Program-made: the position numbers and the translations under genes
Notes under the pieces: generated by a model
The model's input: the letters and a program-made list of their open reading frames with translations, nothing else
What the model was told of the DNA's origin: nothing
The model's database searches: none
Shown here: piece after piece, positions 45,601 through 58,929 of the stretch
How the letters are laid out: each line of letters opens with the position of its first letter
How positions within the stretch are numbered: the stretch's first letter is position 1
Origin: Delphinapterus leucas
Lineage: Eukaryota; Chordata; Mammalia; Artiodactyla; Monodontidae
Assembly: GCF_002288925.2 (NCBI RefSeq)
Contig: NW_022098001.1
Span: 14,972,527 to 15,036,526 of the forward strand
Length of the DNA stretch: 64,000 nt
Direction of reading: 5' to 3'

Positions 45601-46892
45601 GATTCTTCATCAATTCACCTGTGTAAAGGGGTTTATAGAGTTCCACATCCTTTCTCTTTTAAAGGAAGAGCTGGTATTATTCTAAGTCTTCTTAATTGCT
45701 CTCTTGGCATCTGGTCTTTTCTGCCACCATCCAGTCTACCACATTGGACTCTGATTCACAGCTCTAAAAGGGATCTCATTTCCTTATACCCTTCCATTCG
45801 AATTCCTCATTATTATGGCATAGAAGGGCCTTTGTGACATGACCATTATGCATCCTAATATTGCATGGTGACCATCATTTCTCTTTGAGAACCACAGTTT
45901 GGTGCACACCTTTTATACTAATTGAGCTGGCTTTTGAGGTTTACTCACTTATCATACTCCCCTCTACTTCTATGCCTTTTCTTATTCTATTTGTCCTCTC
46001 ATCTTGAAAGGATTTTTGAGTTTTTATGCCATGGTTTTCTAACATGACCATTTACTCTCATAATTTTACAACAAGTTAAAGATTGGATGAGTTTGGTGAT
46101 CTAAAGATAGAAGTAATAGGATCTTGTAGTTTCATACCCTTACTTTTTTCAAAATAGGAGGGTTGGGATTATTGCAAGATTCTTAACGGGCTTCTGAGCA
46201 TCCAGTCCTTTTTGCCATGATTCCTCTTGTAAACTTACTGCCAGGTTAATTTCTTAAAAACAACTTACTTTTCCAGATAAGTCTCTGATTTATAGTATAC
46301 ACAGTGCTAAAATGCACAATGTAATTTTGTAGTAGGTCAGAGACGGGGGAAACCAGAGAGGTTAGGTAGTCTACTCAAGCTGGAGCGACAAGGAAGATGG
46401 CAAAGAAAATGTAATACTTGATGTGGACGTGGTGAAAGTAGGCTTTAGGTAGGTGAATTGGTCTAAGAACAGCTTTCTGGTTTTTCTCATTGGACTACTT
46501 CCTCTAGGGAAGAGGAAGAAGAACTGGAATCAACATTTATTGACTGTGTCTGAAGTTCAGGAATTCTGTCTAATGCTCACACACTTAGTCTTCAGGGTAG
46601 CGTAGGCATTAAGTCCTATATTCCTTGATAGAGACCCAGCGATAGCCACCAGCTTCGATATGACTTGGGACTTGTTACATACTTACTGACAACAAGATAA
46701 GTGGTAAGCTTACTTATCCAAGAGAGCCCATGCCTAGAATCTCTTAATCACCAGGACAATGAAACTTTGTTGAGCCACAAACAAAAATGAAATTATATGA
46801 GTCATTTTTTCCTATGCAGGTGCTACTTTATAAACGAATGTGACAGTACATTTTAAGACTCCATCTCTTTGACTCTGAATTTTCTCTTTTAG

Positions 46893-46993
46893 GTATAATT
46901 TTAGCTGTCGTGTTTTTCCAGATAAAGAAGAATAAAGGCCAACATAATGTTGAAAGTGCTCAGGCATCTGAAGTCAAGCCTCTGAGAAACTGA
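46893..46993 (+). CDS. CDH17: CDH17 last coding exon: end of membrane span, short tail, stop
   Basis: The acceptor is TTTTCTCTTTTAG. The exon completes the helix (GIILAVVFFQIKKNKGQ) and encodes a basic, then polar tail ending HNVESAQASEVKPLRN before TGA at 46991-46993. A cytoplasmic tail of about 24 residues without catenin-binding motifs is characteristic of LI-cadherin and sets it apart from classical cadherins. The exon continues into the 3' UTR. Confidence 0.96.
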
Positions 46994-47715
46994 ATGTGAA
47001 AAGGAATGTTTGAGTCTATGTACCAAGTGCTATTTCAGTAACACAACCATTTAATCCCATAATTTTGCTTTTCATCCAACATGTGCACTATAATTTTTTA
47101 CGTTATACCTTCTTGCCCTTTACTATTTTATTACTCTTAGATATTTCATGTGCTGTAGACATTAGAGATATTTTCCATTTTCTCATGACACTTTTCCACT
47201 CTGCAAAAGCCTTAGCTATTTATCCAAACACAAAAATGTATGTGCTTTTCCCTCTTAGGGAAAGAGGGGCTGATGAAATACTCTGCTCATTTTTTCTTCA
47301 TTAAGAGATCTATCAGTCATCCATCACAGCACATCCTGGATTCCATCTATGCTTTTTCTAATTCCACCCCGTGTCTCCTTCCTCCATATCTCCTTTGGTA
47401 TTTCACTAATTTTAAAACATTTGTTGGAGGAAAGAACAAAGCTAAGTCTCAGGAAAAAGAATTAAAGCGCAGACCTGTCCCTTAGTTTGAACAGAAACTT
47501 TTTGTTGTTGTTAGCCTCCTTTAGCCCCACGTGGCTTATGTTGCCTTTCGTTGGAGGATTTTGCACTTGGGAACAGCATGAGGCCACTGCAGACCATGCA
47601 GAGGCCTGCTTCATAAGCCCTGGTGCAAACACCAGCCACTACCTACCATGCTCACATGCTGTGCATGTTTTCTTTATGTGTATATTAATAAAGTTTCGGT
47701 TATTATATATTCAAC
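46994..47715 (+). other. CDH17: CDH17 3' untranslated region (end approximate)
   Basis: Sequence from the stop codon to just past the first canonical polyadenylation signal. It has no coding potential and no recognised repeat insertion. The length of about 0.7 kb is an estimate, because the cleavage site cannot be seen directly. Confidence 0.75.
47687..47692 (+). terminator. CDH17: CDH17 polyadenylation signal AATAAA
   Basis: Canonical AATAAA about 690 bases after the stop, with a CA about 20 bases downstream and a GT-rich tract at about 47773-47810 that could serve as downstream element. A second AATAAA at 47764-47769 could be an alternative. Confidence 0.75.
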
Positions 47716-50255
47716 AGTAGAGGAAGATAAGGAAGCACAAAAGATGTAGTGACAAAAATCAAGAATAAACATTGGCTTTGGTTTTGTTTCTTGGATCTCT
47801 TTGTCTCTGCTTCCTGGTTCTCTGCGTTTGTTGAGGGAAGGACTAGATAACAATGGTTATCTATCATTTATCAAAATTGCCTCCCAGGTAGAATTAACCC
47901 ATAAAGAGGGGGTCCACAATGAAATAAAAATTCCCTGTGCTCACGACTGTGGATTGGGGTGTTCGAGGCAGATACACTAGGAATTTTAAAATTTTAAATA
48001 AGAAAACCTTAGAGATTTGGAAGCATTTCGAGGCCCTGGAACTGTTTTCTGGCTTCTGATTTGAGGCTTGAAAGCATTCAACATTACGCAGCCTCTCAGA
48101 ATTTTCAAGAATGTTTGGGAAAAAAACTTGTATCTGAAAAGGTGCTCCTACAATGACGGCTGAAGCAGGCCATGGAGTTCTGTTTTTCATAAATAATCCT
48201 CTTTGAGGGCTTTTATTATATTTTTTTAAGGCAAAAAAGTAAAACAAAAGAAAATATCCGAACTCTATTTCTAAGACCTCAGTATTACTTTCTTGTATTG
48301 ATATAATGTTATCCTGTGCTTCAGGATAATATTGAGCTCTCTTACCTGTTTTTTTTCCACACAAGGCTCATTGGAAATCTCATAACGGGCGAGGTTCTCT
48401 CTTGTCTCACCATACGCTGAAAGACAAAACAAGAAAACAAAAATCGAAGAGCACCAACAGCAAATTATATCCCAACCTAAGGAATGGTTTAACTTTCTCA
48501 GCAACTTCTGTAGGTATTTTCTTGTGTGTTTTTGACCAAGGGTGACTGTGATATGACATTTAGTTCACTTAAAATTGCATCATTGCTAGCCCTGCTTATT
48601 TTCCGGAAAGCACTTTATCATTCCTGAAAGGCTGAGGCAGTCCCAAGGCAGGTCTGCTCAGAAGGCTTAGGGATGCCTCCTGCCTCAGTTCAGGGTTGTT
48701 CTCTCTGGACCAACTTGTATCACCGAATAATAGACTGATCATACATAACCTTCTCGTCTAAAATCACTTATTAGTATTCACATTTCTTGTGCTGCTCTTC
48801 CTCTGGGTGGACCTTCCCTCTAAACCTTCTCTTCCTTCCATGACCACATCCCACCCATTCCTAAAGGCTTAAAGACCAATTTAGAGACTGGTCCCTTTGG
48901 GAAGCCTTCTCTTAGGAAACTACAGGGTACCAGGCCACTACCTCATCTAAACTACTATACTGTGGTGAGGAAAATTCTAGGATCTATTCCCTCTTCTGGT
49001 AAAGATGGTTCCATTTCCACTGGAAAACATCTTCCCCTCCCCTTCACCTGGCTCTTCTACACCTAGTCTGTATAGTTTGAGTAGAGTCAACTTCCTGTTT
49101 TCCCCCATCTCCCCATCTCTCACTTCTAGAATTGTGTTGAAACTCTTAGAAAATAGCTCTCTTTAAGTGGAATTTGCTAAACTAGTAGAAAATAAACTCA
49201 GAGCATTCTAGTTACCACAAAAGGTAAGCCTACCCCAGAACAAGGACCACACAGTTGAGAGAAGATTCTGAAGATGTTGAGTGCCTGGATCCAGCTGTGC
49301 CTGAAGGCAACCTTGCCCTGGACTTTCCTATCCTGTGAGCCAGTACATTCCTTATTACTTAAAGCTCAATATATTTCTGCCCTTGCAACCAAGAGTGCAT
49401 ATTTGTGCCATGCTTATGGACCTTATGTTCTACAGTTAGGGCCCATTTGATCTCCTTAACTAGTCTGGGACTTCTTGGAATCCTCTCAATGTCTCTATGA
49501 CAAGTCTTGGCTCATAGTAGCTCCTCTATAAGTTTTTGAAGAATGAATACATGAAATAGCTGATTCATGTAGGCCACTTATGCTACTGTCATCTTAGAGC
49601 CACCCACCTGACAAAATTGAAACTAATCCACTCTCTGTTTTTAGTTACAGTATCCTCAAAGAGGCGTTAAACTCCCACTTCACTACACTCCGTTTCCCTA
49701 CATACAAACTCTGACGCTCCGTTCAAACATCCTCAGAGCTGAATGCAGTGGTGAATGAGGCTGTGAGTGACAGAGCCCCCAAGAATTTCTGGATGGTTAA
49801 GAAATAGCAGGGAGAGTGAGAGGGTCTCAGGGTGGGGGTGGGAAGTATAGGGGCAACTCCTGTGAGTAGCTACGTAGAAAGTCTCAGGGGTTTCTGGAGA
49901 GCAGTAAATTAAGAGTAGAGATCTCAGGGTGCTGGTCCATGGTCTAGACAACTCACAAGCAGGAAGCTGAGATTACCTCTGAAGCATCTAGGGCAAGAAG
50001 GAAATAATTTGTTTCCAAGATTCTGTATAATGCCATATGCATCATGGGAACTTGTTAAACTTGGAACCTTAAAAGTTACCTGAAAAGGTACAGTATCTTA
50101 CAATTTGATTTTAAAAACTCATTTAAACTGTCTTGAAATGTACAGTTCAGTTGCATTAAGTCCATTCACGTTGTTGGGCAATCACCACCATCATCCACCT
50201 CCAGAACATTTTCATCTTCCTAAATGAAACTCTACTCATTAAATAAGAACTCCCC

Positions 50256-50470
50256 CGGGCTTCTCTGGTGGCGCAGTGGTTGAGAGTCTGCCTGCCGATG
50301 CAGGGGACGCGGGTTCGTGCCCCGGTCCGGGAAGATCCCATCATGCCGCGGAGCGGCTGGGCCCGTGAACCATGGCCGCTGAGCCTGCGCATCCGGAGCC
50401 TGTGCTCCGCAACGGGAGAGGCCACAACAGTGAGAGGCCCCCCAACAACAAAAAAAAAAAAAAAAAAAAA
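50256..50470 (+). repeat. CHR-type SINE
   Basis: Forward copy with an 11-bp target duplication (AAGAACTCCCC) at 50245-50255 and 50471-50481. Its 3' end reads GAGAGGCCCCCCAACAAC then a run of about 20 A, lacking the usual GCGTACCGC phrase. Confidence 0.93.
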
Positions 50471-52799
50471 AAGAACTCCCCATTCCTTCCTACCTCCAGT
50501 CCCTGGTAACCACTATTCTAACTTTCTGTCTCCATGAATTTGAGTGTGCTAGGTACAAATGGAATCATACAATATTTGTTCATAATATCAATGTTTTAAA
50601 ACAGGTTTTACAATAGTAAGAGAGAAAAAAATAGCATTCAAACCTAAAAGTTATCTTATGAGGAGACTCTTTCAAGACTAATGCTATTTTTGATTTTGTT
50701 GCATTCAAATGTGTCACACGTTGTATATACTTAAATATACATTTTGCACACCTGTGAAGATATCCATACAATGTATACACAATGCAGGTGTGTTCTCCAA
50801 ACACCACTCATTGCTCCTAAATTTCTTCTCACCAAAGCCTGTCTCATTCTGACTAAGTCCCAAGACTGTGGTCAGGTGTCGGATGCCCAGCTCTCTACCA
50901 CAGGAGTGCTCAATGGGTGCAGGTTAGAAACACCTGGGGGAGTTTTTCAAAAATACTCATTCCAGAGCCCTACCCCCAACTGAGTCAGCATCTCTGGGCA
51001 GGGCGCCCTAGCTTTAATATTCTGAAAAAATATCCCCATGTGAGTCTAATGTGCAACCACAGCTGAGCTCCCTTATTCCAGACAATCCCCAGAGGGGTTA
51101 GTACCAGTCTGGTGTGGAATATGATCTTTTGTAAGCTCTGCATCAGTGTCTTTCTTCAGAACATCACCTTCCCAATCTTCTCAATTTTCGGGGCACCTTT
51201 AATCCTAACCAGGCCTGCTTAGACCCTTTCCCAGATGCAAACATGGGCCACGCCCCAGAGTTCAGGGAAGGTAGGAAGGGCTCTGTCAAGAGAGCCATTC
51301 CTTGGCTCATAGAGATCCTTCAGCTAAGAGCAGCCTGGTGGGTCCAGCCCCAGGTCACTCTTGCCAGCACATCGGAGCCTATGAACTCCAGCCACGAAGC
51401 TGAGAAGAAAGAAGCTGGTTTCACCTGCAGGAGAGTAGCCCCTTTGTAGACCAGAGCAAAAATTACTGTGAAAACACACGTTTCTGTAAAGTGATCTTCT
51501 TGTGCTTGTGCTTGGAGAACTGGCTATTTAAAGGGAAATTCCTGACAGTGTTAACAAAAATAAATAACGCTTTTTATAACACAATTATTTCCCATTTTAT
51601 TGGTTTTCCACTTTTACCTCCTAGCATAGTTCAGGCTCCATTCGACATTTCAGAGTGACTATATGCTATGTGTTAGTCGTGTGTCAGCCATCTGGGCCCT
51701 TAAGACAAGGAGGACGGCCTCCTGAGATGGTAGATAATTCTAAAGGGTAAGGGGCTGCCCTGGAATCCAGGGCTAAGAATGTCGATGGCTAAAGCACAAG
51801 TCCCACTTTAGGCCTCCACAAGTTACTTGCCACGAACAGTCATTGGTTTCTTTGGACGGAAATCAAAACTCCCCTTTTTTTCATGTGATCCTTATCCTGG
51901 AAGGGCCGACTGAGTGCACAGTGGGACAGGAAGGGGTGTGACGAATGGCCGGTTATGGAAACAAGTGTTCATCTGATTGAGAGAAAGAGTTCTCATTTTT
52001 TCCATTGCAGCACTTGGGCTGAGGAGAAGTCCAGGATTTGGAGGGCTGCATTTGGAAGGGGAGGAGGGTATGCAGAAGGAGGTGGGAATAAAAATAGGCC
52101 CTGTGTGTACCCAGCATTTCAGTTAGTCTCTTGAATTAAGCACAGGACAGGGGGAAACAGAATATATTTTTAGTAACAGAAGTTAAACTGAGCCTCTTTG
52201 GCTCCTGGCCAAGAAGAGATCCCGGAGGCAGAGTTTCCGGGGGCTCTGCTCTGGGACAACCAGAGTCAGCCGTGGCCTTGGTTGGCGGTGGACGCAAAGA
52301 ACCAGGGAAAGGTCCACTGTGGGGCAGGAGGGGAGAGGCCCCAGCTGAGGTTCCCTGCTGAGTTTTGCCTTTTGTGGTGGGGTCTCAGACAGCCTTCCTG
52401 GGGCCTACGAGGGGGAGGGATTCCCCTGAGTAAGCAAACGTGGCTTGGTGTATGCTCGCAGAAATCCCAGCACAGGGATTTTGGCCCTGAGCCGTGATGG
52501 AAGGTTGATGGGTATTAAAGAAGAGAAGGGACTCAGGTCCATTATACAGCTCTGAGAGAGCCTGGGCCAGGCGGGAGCCGAGCCCCGAAGCAAAGACTGA
52601 TTGAGGAGCCCATGTTCGGCAGAAACCACTGATCTTAGAACCCCTACTCTGCCAAGTCGCTGACTAGGGGTGTGATCCTGAAGGTGAAGATGGCCGTCAG
52701 CCAGCTCCTGCAGTGGGGGCCTCTTGAGGGAAGGTCTGAGCCTGACCCCCCAGGGCTGTCATAGTTAGTTTGCTGTGTTACTCTTTGCTTATTTTTCAG

Positions 52800-53100
52800 A
52801 TGCTTATCGAGCCCCCATCATGGCCAGATACTGAGTTGGTCACTAGGAACACAAACAGCAGTAGCTAATAATTCTACATTTATAATGTGCCCTGAACTAT
52901 TCTAAATGCCTTACAAAATGTTCTCATTGAATTCTTACAACAACTGTATGAGTGAGATACAATTATTATGTCTATTGTACAGATCAGAAACTGTGATAGA
53001 GAAAGCTTAAGCATGTAACTCGCTCAAGGTCACAAATAAACTATCCCAGAAGTCTTACTCTGAAGGTCACGCCCAAAGCTACCGTATTTCATCTAATCTA
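52800..53100 (-). repeat. MIR/L2-like old repeat
   Basis: Wording such as ATTCTTACAACAACTGTATG and CGCTCAAGGTCACAAA is typical of old MIR/L2-class repeats; the orientation call is weak. Confidence 0.45.
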
Positions 53101-53405
53101 TGGAACCGAATATTGTAAGATGTGTTATTTTATGTGACACTAGGAAAGAAAAGAGCACTATCAGTTAGCTTTGCCCTACCATTATAGGATTGCATCCTCA
53201 ACTTCAGAGATGTTAAAATGTGAAAAAATGTGAGTCTTGAACTGACAGCTGTTACACAGAGGCACTGTCTCTCTTCTCATGGGCTGCACAATTGCACAGG
53301 AGAGGCCACCTAAACAGTCATCATGCAATGAGGTGAGCATCAGGTATCACCAAGGTGGAGCACACAGATTGCTGCGGTGATGAGAGAAGAGAGACCTTCA
53401 CTTTT

Positions 53406-53607
53406 TTTTTTTTTGCGGTACGCAGGCCTCCCACTGTTGTGGCCTCTCCCATTGCGGAGCACAGGCTCCGGACGCGCAGGCTCAGCGGCCATGGCTCACG
53501 GGCCCAGCCGCTCCGCAGCATGAGGGATCTTCCAGGACCGGGGCCTGAACCTGTGTGCCCTGCATCGGCAGGTGGACTCTCAACCACTGTGCCACCAGGG
53601 AAGCCCT
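53406..53607 (-). repeat. CHR-type SINE
   Basis: Reverse copy with a perfect 18-bp target duplication (AGAGAGACCTTCACTTTT) at 53388-53405 and 53608-53625, the longest in the window. Confidence 0.94.
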
Positions 53608-54219
53608 AGAGAGACCTTCACTTTTGCCTGAGGGTCTTGGGAACCCATCACAGAAGTGACACCCAGCTGTGCCTTAGCGTTTCTCCAAATACAGAAGGGG
53701 AGGATGAAATGGGAAATCTGGGGCATTTTAAGGGCCATGGTTGATAATGCTAATGCTAATAATATAGCAATAGCTAACAATAGCTAATCACTAAGCACTC
53801 CCTGTGTGCCAGGAACTGCCTAAGGGCTTTCTATGCGTCATCCCATTTAATCCCCACAGAAGCTCTATGAGAAAGCACTCTTGTCAGCCAGAAACCTGAG
53901 GCTAAGGAGGTGAAGCAATTCATCCCGCAGGGCACAGCTAGAGGGAAATATACCAGGATAAGGATCTCCAGAAGCCTGACTCCCAAGTTTCAGACTTTAA
54001 CGGCACTGCTAGACCACCTCTCAGAAGTAAATTAGCCTGATAACACTGTACTGTATAACCGAAATTTGGAGGACAGTAGAACTCCAATGTTCTCACACAC
54101 ACACACAAAAGGTAAATATGTGAGGTGATGCTTGTGTTCATTTAAGTAGTTCAATGGGAGGAATCCTTTCATAATGCGTACGTAACTCAAATCATCACGA
54201 TGTACACTTTTGAATACTG

Positions 54220-54283
54220 GATTGGCCAAAAAGTTCATTTGTAACATCTTACAGAAAAACTCGAACGAACTTTTTGGCCAATC
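54220..54283. mobile_element. Small mariner-type inverted-repeat element
   Basis: Perfect 15-bp inverted repeats TTGGCCAAAAAGTTC (54222-54236) and GAACTTTTTGGCCAA (54267-54281) around a 30-bp middle that itself folds partly back (GTAACATCTTAC). The wording matches ends I recall from mariner elements of artiodactyls and whales. It has no coding capacity. Confidence 0.8.
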
Positions 54284-54689
54284 AAATTTTATTTGTCAAT
54301 TACTATACATCTCAATAAAACTGAAATAAAGAAAAAGAAAAAGAAGAGAGTTAGTGATGAGACATGTTCACCAAAGTCATTCTCATCCACTGAGCTCTCC
54401 ATTTCCTGGGATAAGCACGAGTGAGGGCTGGACATTGTCAAACACAAGGATTGAAGAGAGGCCTCTGGGAGACCTGACTCTGAAGTTGGGCAGAGAATGA
54501 CTGATGGGCGGGAGGTTCTGGAAGTGTTGCTCAAGACGGGGACCTCAGTCATTTCAACTATCAAGTATCTGCTGAAATCTCATCCTGAGCAAAGGTCTGT
54601 GCCAGGCATTAAGGGGACTGTTGAAGGAAGTCGTGGCCTGAGGGCCAATGCTGAATGAAAGAAGTATAGCGTTGAATCCCTTCGCAGGC

Positions 54690-55087
54690 CTGCCTGGTGT
54701 GGCACTCTGACCTGGTCTCCTGCCTCCTTCCTCTTGCTCACCATGCTCTAGCCACACTGACCATCCGGCACTTCCTTGAGGAGGCTGAATGCCTTCCATT
54801 TCGTTCCTTTATGCGTGCCTTGCCTGGAACATTCTCCCAGCTCCAGCCTCTTTTGTATGGCTTGCCTTTTCTCTTGCTTTAGGTCTCTGTAAAGTTGGTC
54901 TCCTCTGAGCTGTCCTGCCAGTTATTTTCTACCTGTTAATTTTCTTCCTAGCACTTTTCAGAGTGTAGAATATGTCCTTTATTAGTTTGCATCTTTGGGG
55001 GCAGAAATTTTGTTCACTGTTGTGTCCCAGCACTGAGCATGGTGCTGGCATATTGTAGACACTCCCTATCTGAATGGATGAATGGCT
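54690..55087 (+). repeat. L2 LINE 3' fragment
   Basis: L2 wording: GCCTGGAACATTCTCCCAGC, TTTAGGTCTCTGTAAAGTTG, GGGGCAGAAATTTTGTTCAC, GAGCATGGTGCTGGCATATT, ending in an AATGGATGAATGG tail. Confidence 0.75.
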
Positions 55088-58000
55088 TAGCTTAGAATCT
55101 AATCATGGAGCCAAGAGGTACATCTATGATACAGAAAATAGCTGCTGAACTTCTCAAGGAATGGAGAGATTGATGTGGGTAGAAACTATCAAAGAGATGC
55201 AAGCATTGAACAGGGTGGGCAGAATTCAGAGACTTAGGGATGGCCTTGGAGAAGAACCAGCTGGGGGAGATAATGCAGTCTGTGGGAGAACAAAAAATAG
55301 TTTTCTCTTTCCTTCAGGTTTGAAGCACCTTTATTTTCAGTATCTGGAATCACCCTAGCTTTCCTTACCTCCTGAGCTCTCCTTCAACTTACTGTAACAT
55401 GGGTGAAAGCCACGGTGGCCAGTTGTCCAGCCTTCTCTCCCAGAGTGCTTTGGTGGACTCCCTTCGGGGACCAAACACAACATTGAGACTGAACTCTCAT
55501 ATGGCTCCTCAGCCTAGGAATGGGGATGTTTGGGGGAAACCTTCATGGATGCCATTCTCACTTCCAGCGTCATGAACAAAGTGATTCCCAATGTCCAGAA
55601 AGGACCTCAGAGGGCCATATTTTAGAATCCTTTCAAGGATTTTAGAAGCAGAGATATAGCTCAATAATTATAGTGTCTTCAGTCAGCTATTCCTGTCCCC
55701 TCGCCACCCACTCACACAAATCTAATAGAGCACATCATGTGATTCACTCTCTTAATAGTTGTACTTGTACAACTTTGAATTTCATGGATTTCCACACCAT
55801 AAATTTTGAAGGTCAAGATTTGTTACCATTTTATACATGCTTTGCCTTATTTGTCTTACATGTCTAGAAGGATGTCTGTCTACAGAGTATTAAGTCTTAT
55901 TTTTATTATTTATTCATGTGTTTACCTCTCCTCACCCCACCTCCTGAGGGCAGGAGACCATGTCTTATTATCATTGTAACTCTGCTGCCAGCAAAGTATC
56001 TTTAACAAAAGTTTCTTGGTAAACTTGAATTAAATTGAAGAGTTCCAAGACCTTCCAGAAGTTCAGTTCTCTTTTTAGCGGAGCAAGTTGCCTCAATTCA
56101 CCTGAGCCCAAGGTTGTTGCCTGTTAACCATATAAACCAAATTCGTGTCCTCCTTGTCAAAGGCTATTAAAGAGCAGAAATCTCATTTTAGCTTTGATTG
56201 ATCTGTGACTTAATTTGGGAAGCCTTGCCTCACCCAAGATTAGACATTATTGAACAAGAAAACAGAGAATGAACTAAAATAACTTTCTGCTATAATGGAA
56301 CAACAATTTAAAAATTTAAGCAAAACTCTTTGCCATCAACCCTTTAAAAAGCATCTAGTTATTTCAGAATTTGTAGGGCATATTAATCGCCACTTTTCAG
56401 CCAAGGACAACACCATGCAATGGAGCTAGGAATGAAGTCATTTTGGTACGTGTCTTCTGGAACTGTGCCCTGAATAGTTTTCTTCTTGACATATGTCCAG
56501 CTCTTTAATACAGCTTAACATTAGTAATGCTCGTAGTTTGTTTATAAAAATCATGTTTAGAATATAAAGGAAGCATGGAAAAATTCTCAGAGTGGAGGGA
56601 AAGGAGAGAAAAGTAAGGAAGAAAACAGTTGTTGAGGATGAGTGAGCATTTACCCTGAGAGTGCGCGATGAGACTGCTCTGTCAATGAGAGGCTTATCCA
56701 AAGGGTCATCCCAATGATTGACATGACATTTGCTCCCTGAATTAGGACACTCTGAATTTAGCTAAGGATTATCTTCTTCAGATTCAGGCATTATTCACTT
56801 AATCCACAAGTGACTATTTATTACTTTTTTATTCCTACGAAGCAGGCAGAAGCAGTGGTAACAACCCCTATAGCTTTTGTTCATGCAGTTTCCTCTCCAT
56901 TAATCTTCTCATTCAACAGAACCCTGTCAAGTCTTCAGAAGGAATTGTGGATGTTCCCAGACTCCAGGTTCAAGGACTCTTCCACCAAGTGATTATTAAG
57001 TAAATGTTTGCAGTAATATTTACCCACTTTGGACTGTTCCTATCTCTGGTATTTCACCACAATCAGAGCCTGATCCTAAGATCAACTGGGAAACATTTTA
57101 AGGAAATAAAAGGTAAAATCCCTTTGTGAGGGCGGAACTATGGAATTACAGAGAGACTTGGTAAATTCTCCCCAGCAGCTGGGAACAGTCAGCCAGAGAG
57201 TGATGCAGAATTCATAAACCATGTTAAAAGTTTTGGTGCCCTGGAAAGAGCTCTGAAATGTTCCAATCATTAAATTACTCAACTGAAATCACTTTCAGAT
57301 GAGCCAATTCAGAGCAAACATTACCAAGCTTTTAAACTACATCACATGTTCCAAAAGTAAAATGGAAAACAATAAAGCAGAAAGGTCTGTTCCCCCACTG
57401 GCTTATGCAGGTGATTTCAGATTTAATACAAAGAAATCTCCAGTATGTCTGCCCTCAGCACCAATAACGTGAATAAGCTTGGACCACTGATTCCAAGGAG
57501 TTTAATCTTTAAATTGTTCTGCCAATTAGAGTGGTTAATGTCAGGACGCTTCATACGTGGTAGATGTTCAGTAATGTTCATTTCACGGGTACGTAAACAC
57601 ACGGATAAATGACATCTGATGAAGAGAATAAGGTGAAAACTCCTAAAGTTTGGCAGAGTAAGATAGCCCTATGAAAGAGGATAAAAACAGAGGTCAAAAA
57701 AGTAAGACAAAAACTTGCAGACTAAAGCGTCGACAAAAATCAGAGAAGAAAAGTATAAAAAGGAGCAAGTGGTTGACAAGATCAAATGTAGTGAGATGCC
57801 TTGGACTGATAAGTGTCAAGTGGATTTAATAACAAAGTGGTAATCTGGACGATGACAGTTGCAATTTGCATATAAGACCAATTAAGTAGGCAGCCTTTAC
57901 CACTACCTCCAACTTCCTGCGTTCACACCCTTGTATAATCCCCTACCAGGAGTGTGGGCTGGATTTAGTGACGGGATCCTAGTGAATAGAACCTGGCAGA

Positions 58001-58929
58001 AGTTATGGATGCTACTTCTGGTGTTAGGTAGCAGGAAGACTGTGGCTTCTCTCTTGGGCTGCCCTCTCATTCTCACTCTCTGATTTGCTTTTTCTGCCAC
58101 GTTGTGAGCTGTCCTAAGGAGAGAGTTACATGACAAAACCCCTAATGTTTCTGGCCGGTAGCCAGGGTGAACCTGAGGCCTGCCAGCAGCCATATGTACC
58201 CAAGCACATTTCTGCAGTCACTTACTCTGTTAAGAATATGTATTAATAAACATGGATTATTTTCATTGGTCTCAAGAAGTACTGCTATGCTATTGCTGAA
58301 GATCACAGGGTAGCCATTCTCTCACCTAACAGCAAAGAGTGGTGGCCCTATGGGCTTAAGGATAACTATGGAAGACATCCCTCCTAAATGACTGAGCTAA
58401 GAAGATGTATGTCTTCTCACATTCAATTTACTCTTTAGTCTCCCAATTCATGGTTTCATCTATTGCTTCAATGTCCATTTAGAAAATTCCAAACTGTTTT
58501 GACTAAGTAGGCAAAATAGATAACTAAGAGCCAAAACGAAATACTTCAGAAATTGTGATCTTTTAAAATGGGATGTGTTTTAAAGTCACTTTCTCTTTTG
58601 AAAAAAAATACCTGAAGAAAAACATTTTAACAGGATTGATTAACACAGCCATTTGGTTGTGGCTATTTTGATATAGGAAGTATTTTGATGTAACTGTTTT
58701 GATCACAGTATTCTGTTGCTTCATCAGAATGAAAAATTACAGTTTATTTTTAAAACTTATCAACTGATATACCCAATAAATTAGTGGATATTTCTACTCT
58801 GATCCTCCCCTATCCTAGATCACTTTGATCTTAATTTCCAGGTACAAGTTGACAATGGGATGAAACTTGGGGATTGGGTAGGGATGACAACTTCACAGTA
58901 TTGCAGAATGATATTTAAAATGTAAAATT

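Larger units (their letters stand above)
43890..46892. other. Last CDH17 intron
   Basis: 3.0 kb with an L2 piece (44195-44310), a 5'-inverted L1 insertion (44588-45600) and L2-like stretches at about 45690-46030 and 46150-46330. Confidence 0.55.
3661..47715 (+). other. CDH17: CDH17 (cadherin-17 / LI-cadherin) gene, 3' half, nine exons
   Basis: CDH17 is a calcium-dependent adhesion molecule of intestinal epithelium with seven extracellular cadherin repeats, one membrane span and a tail too short to bind catenins. The nine exons (3661-3876, 7543-7619, 9734-9925, 32586-32830, 36350-36480, 38628-38867, 43525-43641, 43776-43889, 46893 to the 3' end) all have AG/GT borders, and their phases match at every junction. 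Joined, they give 476 full residues and a stop. From family knowledge the protein is about 832 residues, so these would be residues 357-832, and exons 10-18 if the usual 18-exon structure holds. Identification rests on the linker motifs DINDQIP, DVNEAPQF and DVNDNPPRL and on the characteristic tail ending VESAQASEVKPLRN, compared with the family from memory. The 5' half lies outside the window. The coordinates run from the first exon seen to the estimated polyadenylation site. Confidence 0.95.

Noticed and set aside
46994..47304. Frame at 47065-47304 as a separate small gene
   Set aside because: It lies in the CDH17 3' UTR and has no coding character.
54289..54564. 91-codon minus-strand frame with Ser-rich sequence
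   Set aside because: No recognised family; low-complexity Ser/Phe content next to the mariner mini-element; treated as chance.
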